From assembly GCA_947172355.1 (NCBI GenBank), contig CAMWBA010000010.1, forward strand, positions 1 to 37,848: DNA of 37,848 nt, in the 5' to 3' direction. The position numbers and the translations under genes were made by a program. The DNA is from an uncultured Bacillota bacterium. GTDB lineage: Bacteria > Bacillota > Clostridia > Oscillospirales > Oscillospiraceae. Shown one piece after another: positions 30,595-37,848 of this stretch. Under the pieces are notes generated by a model. That model had not been told where the DNA came from. It searched no databases and saw nothing but the letters and a program-made list of their open reading frames with translations. How positions within the stretch are numbered: position 1 is the stretch's first letter; every line of letters begins with the position of its first letter.

Positions 30595-33500
30595 ATGAAA
30601 ACGAGAAAACTGCTTGCCATGCTGCTTACGCTGTCTATGGTGATGTCCCTGGCCGCGCCGGCTTTCGCAGATAGCGACGACGGCTCCTCTGACCCCTCCA
30701 CCAGTGTGAGCGAGAGCGGCGGCGACAGCTCTGAGGACAGCACCGCCCCCGAGGAGAGCAGCGGCAGCTCCCAGGACCCCGGCGAGACGCCCGAGAACCC
30801 TGACGAGGGCGACGGCTCCCAGGACGGAGACAGTTCCGAGACTCCCGAGGAGCCCGGTGAAGTGACCGACCCCGAGAACCCCGGTGAAGTGACCGACCCT
30901 GAGAACCCCGGTGAGGTTGTGGACCCCGAGAACCCCGGTGAGGTTGTGGACCCCGAGAACCCCGGTGAGGTTGTGGACCCTGAGAACCCCGGTGAGGTTG
31001 TGGACCCCGAGAACCCCGGCGAAGTTGTGGACCCCGAGAACCCCGGTGAGGTTGTGGACCCCGAGAACCCCGGCGAAGTTGTGGACCCCGAGAACCCCGG
31101 CGAAGTTGTGGACCCCGAGAACCCGGGTGAGGTTGTGGACCCTGAGAACCCCGGCGACAGCTCCGAGGAGAAGCCCGGGGAGCCCGGCGAGATCGTGGAC
31201 CCCGAGAAGCCCGATGTGTCCGTGCCGGAACAGCCTTCGGTCAATGTGGACCAAATGGTGAGCGACGCCATGAGCGGCACCGCGGCCCAGATTAAGGACC
31301 TGCTGAACAGTATGCTTGACAAGCTCTCCCCCGAGCAGATTGCCAGCCTCCAGGCCAAGCTGACCGAGCTGGAAAAGCCGGTGGTGGCGCCCGTGACCGG
31401 CAGCGAGCTCTATGACCGCCTGATGGCGGCGGAGACCTGGGATGAGTTCCAGGTAATTCTGGACGAATATATGGCGAATTACAGCGAGGAAGAGCTGGAA
31501 GCCGAAGCCGCGATGCTGACTGAGGAGCAGATTGCAGCGCTGGAGGCCCACCGTGAGGCGCTGGAAGCGGCTGTGGAGCCCTTCGCTCCCCCTGTGGAGT
31601 TTACCGATGTGGGTCCCCTGATTGAGAGCATTGCCGAGCAGGTGACTAACATCATCAAGCGGGTCCCGATGAAAACGTTTGGACTCCGGCCGATGAACAG
31701 CAGCACTCCGGCCAATGCAGACTATAACGAGCAGACTGCCGATTGCGCTCCTGACGGAAATCAAGATGATAAAAATATGACCACACACAAGACTCTGAAC
31801 GAGGCTGGCAATATGCTGACCATCGAGGCGTGGTCCTCCGGCACCTACCAGGCCGCAGTTCCCACCACAAAGCCTGCCGATATCGTTCTGGTGCTGGACC
31901 AGTCTGGGTCGATGAATACGAACTGTATGGGTTGTGGTGGTTCTTTAACTAAGAGACAGCATAACGGACAAACGGTTTATACTGGACATAGTCGGAACTG
32001 TAATTTTGTGGAAGGCTACTATACTACTGGAGGTTTATTTGGTGGGACGTATTATTATTCCAGCTATGACACCGGCCGGCAGAACGCAATGCTCCACACG
32101 GTCAATGGATTTTTGGATACAGTAGGCGAAAAGAATGCGGCTATTGCGGATGCAGCTCAGAAGAGCCGGGTTGCGATTGTGACATATACGGCTTATAGCG
32201 GTTGGAGGGAAATAGATTATGACATTCAAACTCGACAGCCTTTAACACCAGTCACAAGTACGAATAATAACTTTACTTTGTCTACGCCTGATGGTGGTAC
32301 ACCAACACACAAGGGTATGGAGAAAGCTAAGGAGATACTTGACGCTGTAAACGACACAAATCGAAATAAAGTTGTGGTGCTTCTTACTGATGGTGTGCCT
32401 GGCATGTCTGGTATGGATGAAAGCTGGGCCACCGCGGCGATTAGTTGTGCAGGAGATTTAAAAGCGGGTGGTGCAACAATTTATACCGTTGGTATTTTTG
32501 ATGGTGCAAATCCTGACCGGTATAAGGGTGTCGGAGGCTGGAACTCCAATTCCGACAGTGACAAAGGAAACCACTTCATGAACGCAGTTTCTTCCAACTG
32601 TACAAGTGCTGTCACATCTTATAGTACAACTTTGAACTCCACCAACCGCCCCAACAGCAAGTACTATCTGACAACGGGGAACGAGGATGGTCTGGACAGC
32701 ATCTTTGAACAAATCGCAGGTGAGGCCACTTCCGGTTCCAACGTCAGCTATACTGCTGAAACCCAGGTGCGCGACGTCATTACCCCCTATTTCCAGGTGA
32801 GTGGCGATGTGAGTGCTGATGGCAAGAGAGGCGCAGTCCGGGTCTATACCACCAATGCTCATGGCGAAAACAAGACCCTGCTGGAAAGTGCCGTTGTGGA
32901 GTACAGCAACAACACCGTAAATGTCAGCGGCTTTGATTTCAGCGCCGCCGAAAACGCGGTCAAAGAAGAGAACGGCGGGTTGACCGGCAGAAAACTGATT
33001 ATCGAAATTGACATCGAGCCTAACCTCAATTTCTGGGGTGGCAACAACGTTCCTACCAATATCAGCAATCAGTCCGGCGTCTTTACTACGGATGAAAATG
33101 GTGAAGAAATCTGCGTAAAGGCCCTGGAAACGGGTAATGGTAGCGATAACGCTGGTTCCCCCAAGGTGAATGTGTTGCTGAAAGACTTCACGGTGCAGGG
33201 CAAGGACACAAATATTTACTACGGCTATGAGGGAGCGTTGTCGTCCAGCGATATGGTCGAAATTGTGGGAGATATCCCCAACGACTGGAGAACGGAGTAT
33301 ATCAATACAACTCCCAGTGTAAAGGACCCTGATGGTGGTTTTGATCGGACCGAGGATAGCACCTACATCATTAGCGTTACTGTAAGCCCCAAGGAAAACG
33401 GTGCCGCCAGCGCGGGTACTCCGGCAGAGCCTGTTACCAAAACGGCTGAAGCGAAGGTCAACGTCTTTATCCCAACCGTCACCTTCGGCGATATGCGTAC

Positions 33501-34668
33501 CTATTTGACGGTTGCGGCGGATGTTGCGAATCATACTCCGACCAGCGTGGTTTGGATGCACGATGGGCAGACGACAGAAACTGTCAAGATGGAAGGCACC
33601 GCGCCTGCCTTAACCTACACCATTGTAGGACGGGTAGAAAGTTTGTATCCTGATTCAGAATTCCGTTATACGCGTGATTATTATGGTAGAGTTACTCGTG
33701 TGCAGAACGGTACTGTAGAGATTCCTCTGGATAAGGTAACCTTTGCGCATGAGCCATGTGAGGACATCCATACCTCGGTTGGGTTTGATTCGAGTAACGG
33801 GCAGTTCCTGGTCCATGTGTTTAAACCCGAAGTGACATTCACGGACGTGAACAAGTATAAAGGTGAGCTTGTGAATGCCGCCAGTGACTATGCAAACGCA
33901 CAGACTCGGGTTCGGTGGATTTATGCTAACAGTGGAGGTCACGAAAGTATAGTTGAGTGGAATGACGAATGGTTTACTGCTCACGGGAAGGAGCAACCAA
34001 AAGCTCCTGCTTTGACGTATACCTACACTCCTGATGAAAGCAAGCTGTTTTCAAGCGGTAGTGGGAACTACTACCAGACTGAAACACCTGTAAAGGCTGC
34101 TGTGACTGTTAACGGTTACAGCGAGGCCCATCCCTCTGGAACGGAAGCAATGGTGCCCATGGCTGCTTTTGTTACCTTTAAATGGGACCACCAAGGGTGC
34201 ATGAGCGGGAATCCCAACCCTGACTATCAGTTCTATGTTCATGTCCTGCCCTGTAAGCTGACTGTGGCGAAGAGTCTCAGTGGTGACAAAAAATACAGTG
34301 AAACTGACACCTTCCTGTTCAAAGTGAACGGCAGCGGCAACCCTCTGGCGGAGCAGGTGAAGAACTTGGAAATCTTCATTACTGGCGCGGGGTCCAAGGT
34401 GATCACCGGCCTGCCTGTGGGCACCTACACCGTTACCGAAGACACCGGCTGGTCCTGGCGGTATGAGGTAGAGGCTAACGAAGATCGAAGTGCTACACTT
34501 GCTGCGGGTAAAAGTGATGAAACTATCAGCTTTGTCAATGCTTTGACAAACACCAAGTGGCTGTCCAGCGAGGATGTTAAAGTGAACACCTTTACGTGTG
34601 TGAATACAGCTCAGCCCAACGTGGGGCTCGCGGATGCAATTGTTCCCGAAAAAGAAGAGGAAATTTGA
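30595..34668 (+). CDS. Large vWA-domain adhesin with Pro-rich repeats and Cna-B-like domain
   Basis: A 1357-residue secreted protein. It has an ordinary signal peptide (1-25, ending APAFA), an acidic Ser/Glu/Pro linker, eleven 9-residue repeats (EVVDPENPG type, about 89-187), a helical region (about 220-345) and a vWA domain. The MIDAS motif starts at Asp435 (DQSGSM), with TDGVPG later. Extended beta-rich regions follow, then a Cna-B/SpaA-like domain (about 1220-1320: KLTVAKSLSG, GLPVGTYTVTED). A Cys-rich insert (CMGCGG, later a third Cys) directly follows the MIDAS. No LPxTG, membrane anchor or SipW motif is present; it ends PEKEEEI. It is probably held by the neighbouring anchor protein or the fibre. 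Confidence 0.9.
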   Translation: MKTRKLLAMLLTLSMVMSLAAPAFADSDDGSSDPSTSVSESGGDSSEDSTAPEESSGSSQDPGETPENPDEGDGSQDGDSSETPEEPGEVTDPENPGEVTDPENPGEVVDPENPGEVVDPENPGEVVDPENPGEVVDPENPGEVVDPENPGEVVDPENPGEVVDPENPGEVVDPENPGEVVDPENPGDSSEEKPGEPGEIVDPEKPDVSVPEQPSVNVDQMVSDAMSGTAAQIKDLLNSMLDKLSPEQIASLQAKLTELEKPVVAPVTGSELYDRLMAAETWDEFQVILDEYMANYSEEELEAEAAMLTEEQIAALEAHREALEAAVEPFAPPVEFTDVGPLIESIAEQVTNIIKRVPMKTFGLRPMNSSTPANADYNEQTADCAPDGNQDDKNMTTHKTLNEAGNMLTIEAWSSGTYQAAVPTTKPADIVLVLDQSGSMNTNCMGCGGSLTKRQHNGQTVYTGHSRNCNFVEGYYTTGGLFGGTYYYSSYDTGRQNAMLHTVNGFLDTVGEKNAAIADAAQKSRVAIVTYTAYSGWREIDYDIQTRQPLTPVTSTNNNFTLSTPDGGTPTHKGMEKAKEILDAVNDTNRNKVVVLLTDGVPGMSGMDESWATAAISCAGDLKAGGATIYTVGIFDGANPDRYKGVGGWNSNSDSDKGNHFMNAVSSNCTSAVTSYSTTLNSTNRPNSKYYLTTGNEDGLDSIFEQIAGEATSGSNVSYTAETQVRDVITPYFQVSGDVSADGKRGAVRVYTTNAHGENKTLLESAVVEYSNNTVNVSGFDFSAAENAVKEENGGLTGRKLIIEIDIEPNLNFWGGNNVPTNISNQSGVFTTDENGEEICVKALETGNGSDNAGSPKVNVLLKDFTVQGKDTNIYYGYEGALSSSDMVEIVGDIPNDWRTEYINTTPSVKDPDGGFDRTEDSTYIISVTVSPKENGAASAGTPAEPVTKTAEAKVNVFIPTVTFGDMRTYLTVAADVANHTPTSVVWMHDGQTTETVKMEGTAPALTYTIVGRVESLYPDSEFRYTRDYYGRVTRVQNGTVEIPLDKVTFAHEPCEDIHTSVGFDSSNGQFLVHVFKPEVTFTDVNKYKGELVNAASDYANAQTRVRWIYANSGGHESIVEWNDEWFTAHGKEQPKAPALTYTYTPDESKLFSSGSGNYYQTETPVKAAVTVNGYSEAHPSGTEAMVPMAAFVTFKWDHQGCMSGNPNPDYQFYVHVLPCKLTVAKSLSGDKKYSETDTFLFKVNGSGNPLAEQVKNLEIFITGAGSKVITGLPVGTYTVTEDTGWSWRYEVEANEDRSATLAAGKSDETISFVNALTNTKWLSSEDVKVNTFTCVNTAQPNVGLADAIVPEKEEEI
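30859..31155 (+). repeat. Tandem 27-bp repeat, 11 units, in frame
   Basis: Eleven units encode EVTDPENPG (first two) and EVVDPENPG (nine). Units differ only at synonymous positions (GAG/GAA, CCC/CCT, GGT/GGC), apart from the V/T change. The period is a multiple of three, so slippage would change stalk length without breaking the frame. Confidence 0.95.
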
Positions 34669-34685
34669 TGAGGAGGTGACCAGTT

Positions 34686-35249
34686 ATGTATAGTGGAAAA
34701 CATTCCAAGAAATCCAACCATATCTCCAAGCGTGCGGCGCTGCTGGTGTTCTCGCTGGTCATGATCCTGTCCGTCACCGTGGGCGGCACCCTGGCTTACC
34801 TGATTATGTCCACCGGAGATGTGACCAATACCTTCACTCCCGGCGATGTGACCACCACCACCGAAGAAACCTTCACCGGTGATGTCAAGGAGAATGTTCA
34901 GATTTCCAACGAAAAAAGTAATCTGGATGTGGCTGTCCGGGCCAAGGTCGTGATTGCTTGGGTGGATAAGGATGGGAATGTCCTTGCAGAGAAGCCCGTG
35001 CCTAATACAGAGTACAACATTGAGTATGACAAAACGGGTTGGATACAGGGAGAGGACGGTTATTGGTACTGCAACAAAATCGTAAAGGCGGGAGAGAAGT
35101 CTCCGGTGCTGATTCAATCCTGTTACCCGGAAAAAGGTAAAGGCCCTGTGAACGCTAGTTTCCAGGTTACCATCCTCAGCCAGTCCATTCAAGCGACAGA
35201 GAAGGCGCTCGAAGATGCTCATTGGGCGCATATGCCCGCAACGAACTAA
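34686..35249 (+). CDS. SipW-dependent surface protein 4
   Basis: A 187-residue exported protein. The long basic N-terminus (about 18 residues) precedes a hydrophobic stretch and the SipW-type motif GGTLAYLI, followed by GDVTNTFTPGDV. The mature domain includes VKENVQISNE, AVRAKVVIAWVD and a Trp/Tyr-rich GYWYCNKIV. It has two cysteines that might form a disulfide. ATG 34686 follows GAGGAGGTGA, 18 bp after the adhesin stop. Likely an adaptor between adhesin and anchor or a fibre-tip subunit; inferred from order only. Confidence 0.83.
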   Translation: MYSGKHSKKSNHISKRAALLVFSLVMILSVTVGGTLAYLIMSTGDVTNTFTPGDVTTTTEETFTGDVKENVQISNEKSNLDVAVRAKVVIAWVDKDGNVLAEKPVPNTEYNIEYDKTGWIQGEDGYWYCNKIVKAGEKSPVLIQSCYPEKGKGPVNASFQVTILSQSIQATEKALEDAHWAHMPATN

Positions 35250-35264
35250 AAGGAGGCGGAAAAC

Positions 35265-36149
35265 ATGAAGAACAAAAAGGTCTCCCGCGTTTTAACCGCC
35301 CTCCTGGCGGCGGTATGTGTGGTGAGTATGGCCAACGGCACCCTCGCCGCCCAGACTCTGGCGCTGGACAGCGGCGTCACCCTCTCTGAAGTCAACGGCC
35401 GGGCCCAGTTCGCCATCAACGGCGGCGCACAAAACGATCTGTTCCTGGACTTTAAGGGTGTGATGCCCGGCGACACCATCACCCAGACCATCAACGTAAA
35501 CGCCGCTCAGGCCAACGGCCAGAGCTACCGCATCTACCTCTATGCCCGGGAGTGCGAAGCGGCGGAGGTCCCCGAGGGCGGGAGCCATGTGAAACGGGAA
35601 TCCACCCCCGGCTTCCTGGATAATCTGACCATCCGCGTCAGCCGCAAGGCGGCGGCCGGCGAGACCGGGGATACCAGCCTGGGCGGTGTGAACATCGGCA
35701 CAGGCACTGGCACCAGCGGCGTGCTGCTGGGCACCTTTACCCCTGGTATGAGCCGGGAGCTGAATGTGGAGCTGCAGGTTGACATCAACATGGGCAATGA
35801 GTTTGCCAATGCGGCGGCCTACATCGACTGGGTGTTCTACGCCGACACCATCGAGTCTGGCGGCGGGGACGACGGAGGGACGCCCCCTACTCCTCCGGGA
35901 ACCACTCCCCCGGGAACCGACCCGGATCCCGTTGACCCCACCATTGACATCGGGGACGACGACGTACCCCTGGCTGACGTGCCTCCCACCGAGGAGGAGA
36001 TCATTGACGAGGGTGTCCCCATGGAGGGAATGCCGCCCCAGACCGGCGACACCAGCAGCCTGATTTTCTGGCTAGGCCTGGCCCTTGTCAGCGGCGGCGG
36101 TATGATTGTCCTCATTGCCAGCGGCCGTAAGGCGAAGAAAAGTGAATAA
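35265..36149 (+). CDS. Sortase-type wall-anchored surface protein (PPQTG)
   Basis: A 294-residue exported protein. It has a signal peptide (1-26), a beta-rich domain (about 30-195) and a Pro/Gly/Asp-rich stalk (about 204-255). It ends in a sorting signal: PPQTGD, a hydrophobic segment (LIFWLGLALVSGGGMIVLI) and a basic tail GRKAKKSE. PPQTG is a variant of LPxTG. It is the only gene in the locus with an anchor, so it may fix the fibre or adhesin to peptidoglycan; no sortase gene is in the window. ATG 35265 follows AAAGGAGG. A strong terminator follows directly. Confidence 0.88.
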   Translation: MKNKKVSRVLTALLAAVCVVSMANGTLAAQTLALDSGVTLSEVNGRAQFAINGGAQNDLFLDFKGVMPGDTITQTINVNAAQANGQSYRIYLYARECEAAEVPEGGSHVKRESTPGFLDNLTIRVSRKAAAGETGDTSLGGVNIGTGTGTSGVLLGTFTPGMSRELNVELQVDINMGNEFANAAAYIDWVFYADTIESGGGDDGGTPPTPPGTTPPGTDPDPVDPTIDIGDDDVPLADVPPTEEEIIDEGVPMEGMPPQTGDTSSLIFWLGLALVSGGGMIVLIASGRKAKKSE

Positions 36150-36157
36150 AACGCCAT

Positions 36158-36196
36158 ATAAGTTCCCGCCCCATAGGGGCGGGAACTTATTTTTTT
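36158..36196 (+). terminator. Terminator of the surface-protein operon
   Basis: A perfect 15-bp stem (36158-36172/36176-36190) with loop ATA, then TTTTTT. It lies 8 bp after the anchor-protein stop. Confidence 0.92.
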
Positions 36197-36216
36197 CTCT
36201 AAACCACAGAAAAATA

Positions 36217-36236
36217 CCCCGCCCTACTGGGCGGGG
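36217..36236 (-). terminator. Terminator of the convergent NPCBM-like gene
   Basis: CCCCGCCC (36217-36224), loop TACT, GGGCGGGG (36229-36236), followed on the minus strand by TATTTTTCT. It serves the minus-strand gene ending at 36243. Confidence 0.8.
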
Positions 36237-36242
36237 CGCTTT

Positions 36243-37848
36243 TTACTCCTTGTACAGCATACAGTCTACAACCCGCAGAATATCGTTGGTGTGGTCGGTG
36301 GACGCGACCCGCAGAGTGGTGATGCCGGAGATATCCAGATCAAAGCCCTGGGGCTCGCAGCCCTCCTCCAATGGGGCGGACTGGTAGAGCAGTTCGCCGT
36401 CGCCATAGACGGAAAAATACACGTTTTTCGGTATGGAACCCCCATATTCGCCGCTGAGTACCACAATGCCCTTTATCCGCTGGTAGCGGCCGCCGAGCCA
36501 AATGTCGCTCCAAAGTTCTTCCTCGGTACGGTTGTTTTCGTGGTAGGTAAACAGGCAACATCCGTTGGTATAGGTGGTCCCCCAATTGTCGGTGGTCTCA
36601 CCGCGGTCAGAGAGATGCCCATCGTCCCCTCCGTCCTCTCGTTTGGAGACGTTAAAGACACGAAATTCGCCCAGATAGGCTTGGGACTTGGAATACACCT
36701 CCGGCTCTTCGGCGGTGGAGACGGTGGGGATGGAGGAGTCCTTGTAAAGACCGCAGTCCACAAGATTCAGCATCTTGCACCCTTGTATGTGTACCTTCAG
36801 CCGGGAAAAGCCGGAGATATCCACCGTGAAGTCCTGTACGTTACACCCCGCTGTCACCGGTTCGGAGCAGTACACCACAACACCGTCCCCAAAAATCCGC
36901 AGGTAGGATTCGCTGGAATTGTCGGTGCGTCTGCCGTATGGCAGGATAACCCTTCCCCGTATCTCGCCATAACTGCCGTCCAGCTGATATTCCCGCCATG
37001 CCTCTGCGGTGTTGTATTGATCTGGGTCATCCTTGGCCGCACTATAAATTTCATCTTCATAATAGGTTCCAAAATTGTCCTGAGCGCGTATGGAGCTGGA
37101 ACTGTCATAGGTGCGGTAGAAAAACGCCGCTGGTTTCTTTAGCTCCTCCATATTTGTGCAGTACTCCTCCGAATAGTTTACCTCACCAAGCGGAATATAC
37201 TCCTCCTTGGACAAGCCATATTTCTCTTCGCTGCTGGGAGGGGCTGTCACAAAATAGAGGGCCAGCAGAATCACAAAGAATACGCCGATCACAGCAAATC
37301 CTCTGGTAATCCACCTGAGCATTGCGGGCATCCTCCGCTTTTTCACCGGGCGGACCGGTGGACTGGCTGTTTGGCTGGAGAGGGAGGACGAGCGGGTGGA
37401 GGCGGTTCCGCTTGGAGCAGAACTTGTAAGGGAAGGACCGCCGGAGCTGACAGAGCTGGAAACCGGCAGCACAGGGGCCGGCGGTGCGGCAGGGGGCGGG
37501 GCGGCCTGATTGCTGTAGGTTCCATCCAGTCCTTCGCCTGCTATGACCATCGTATTTTTGTTTGAAAGGATGGCGGAACAATTTCCAAAAGCGCAGACGG
37601 TCTGTCCCGCACTGTCTACAGAAACGGAGTAGTTGTCCGCGATTTGGAATTTGGCCGTGAAGTCATAGGAGGGCGGTTTTCCTACCTTGCTCCAAATGCA
37701 GTACACAGGACCAGAAAAACTGAAATACAGGTAAGGGATGTGCATGGAGGAGGGGTAGGACGGGGTGTTGCCCGTCCAGATCCCCACCATATCCCGTGGG
37801 GAGACAATGGGACGAGGGGGCGGCGCGGGAGGCCGCACCACAGGAGAG
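36243..37848 (-). CDS. Membrane protein with two NPCBM-like domains, 5' end cut off
   Basis: At least 532 residues; the frame stays open to the window edge, so the start is probably outside. The first 115 residues are a cytoplasmic domain resembling a small lipocalin-like or beta-rich fold (DMVGIWTGN, then strands). A Pro/Ser linker, a basic patch, one membrane segment (near TRGFAVIGVFFVILLALYFV) and an external part follow. The external part holds two related domains. Each has a YLRIFGDG/YFSVYGDG strand, an AGC/EGC turn, DFTVDISG/GFDLDISG, and LVDCGLYK/VVDCMLYK, the pattern of NPCBM/NEW2 carbohydrate-binding modules. Probably a sensor or binder of surface glycans. It faces the fibre operon tail to tail and has its own terminator. 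Confidence 0.75.
   Translation of the reverse strand, partial: SPVVRPPAPPPRPIVSPRDMVGIWTGNTPSYPSSMHIPYLYFSFSGPVYCIWSKVGKPPSYDFTAKFQIADNYSVSVDSAGQTVCAFGNCSAILSNKNTMVIAGEGLDGTYSNQAAPPPAAPPAPVLPVSSSVSSGGPSLTSSAPSGTASTRSSSLSSQTASPPVRPVKKRRMPAMLRWITRGFAVIGVFFVILLALYFVTAPPSSEEKYGLSKEEYIPLGEVNYSEEYCTNMEELKKPAAFFYRTYDSSSSIRAQDNFGTYYEDEIYSAAKDDPDQYNTAEAWREYQLDGSYGEIRGRVILPYGRRTDNSSESYLRIFGDGVVVYCSEPVTAGCNVQDFTVDISGFSRLKVHIQGCKMLNLVDCGLYKDSSIPTVSTAEEPEVYSKSQAYLGEFRVFNVSKREDGGDDGHLSDRGETTDNWGTTYTNGCCLFTYHENNRTEEELWSDIWLGGRYQRIKGIVVLSGEYGGSIPKNVYFSVYGDGELLYQSAPLEEGCEPQGFDLDISGITTLRVASTDHTNDILRVVDCMLYKE

Noticed and set aside
30859-31155. CRISPR-like appearance of the 27-bp repeats
   Set aside because: Units are directly adjacent without spacers, in frame, and encode a Pro-rich stalk.
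29088-31358. Long minus-strand open frame (756 codons) opposite the fibre and adhesin genes
   Set aside because: It is the antisense shadow of the Pro/Glu repeat and GC-rich coding DNA. It has low-complexity Gly/Ser repeats, no ribosome-binding site and no recognisable domain.

Overview
The window looks like a high-GC Clostridia chromosome, most likely a gut Oscillospirales/Oscillospiraceae member (Flavonifractor/Lawsonibacter type). This is inferred from strong AGGAGG ribosome-binding sites, the gene families (SipW-type signal peptidase with SipW-dependent surface proteins, LCP protein, tripartite tricarboxylate transporter) and GC-rich coding sequence. No rRNA, tRNA, CRISPR array or prophage module is visible.

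Region 1 (1-6470, mainly + strand). Two diverged copies of a minus-strand small-RNA-like unit (255-415 and 480-636) each carry a response-regulator-type direct-repeat box, a TATGAT -10, a CU-rich anti-Shine-Dalgarno stretch and a hairpin. They precede a CDF metal transporter, an OmpR-type response regulator, a sensor kinase, an HtrA protease and a Nudix hydrolase. The same type of box lies in front of the regulator. The arrangement recalls the streptococcal CiaRH-HtrA-csRNA regulon.

Region 2 (6471-23277, all minus strand). An LCP wall-polymer transferase and an ECF sigma/anti-sigma pair with a probable autoregulatory promoter come first, followed by an FMN-dependent hydroxy-acid oxidase with a cysteine-rich N-terminus. 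A long catabolic operon then runs from 23277 to 11077: beta-propeller protein, UlaG-type lactonase, TctC-TctB-TctA transporter, pentose-phosphate-type epimerase, AraC regulator, transaldolase-like protein, second beta-propeller, zinc alcohol dehydrogenase, DMT permease and iron alcohol dehydrogenase. It looks like a route for importing and degrading a sugar acid or lactone; the substrate is unknown.

Region 3 (23540-36196, mainly + strand) is the most striking part. A tyrosine recombinase gene is followed, 6 bp after its stop codon, by a ~340-bp AT-rich segment bounded by 25-bp inverted repeats (one mismatch). Inside are two strong promoters and a third TATAAT pointing left, plus a rho-independent terminator facing right. 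As sequenced, the segment would insulate the genes to its right. After inversion the promoters would fire into them. Those genes encode an AP2-domain protein, a SARP/BTAD-type activator, a small unknown protein, a SipW-type signal peptidase, four SipW-dependent (TasA/camelysin-like) proteins, a 1357-residue vWA adhesin with an 11 x 27-bp repeat, and a PPQTG wall-anchor protein. Two promoters in this locus share an 11-bp-period direct repeat expected of a SARP target. The simplest reading is a phase-variable surface fibre: recombinase, invertible promoter, activator, fibre genes.

Region 4 (36217-37848, minus strand) holds a membrane protein with two NPCBM-like domains, cut by the window edge.
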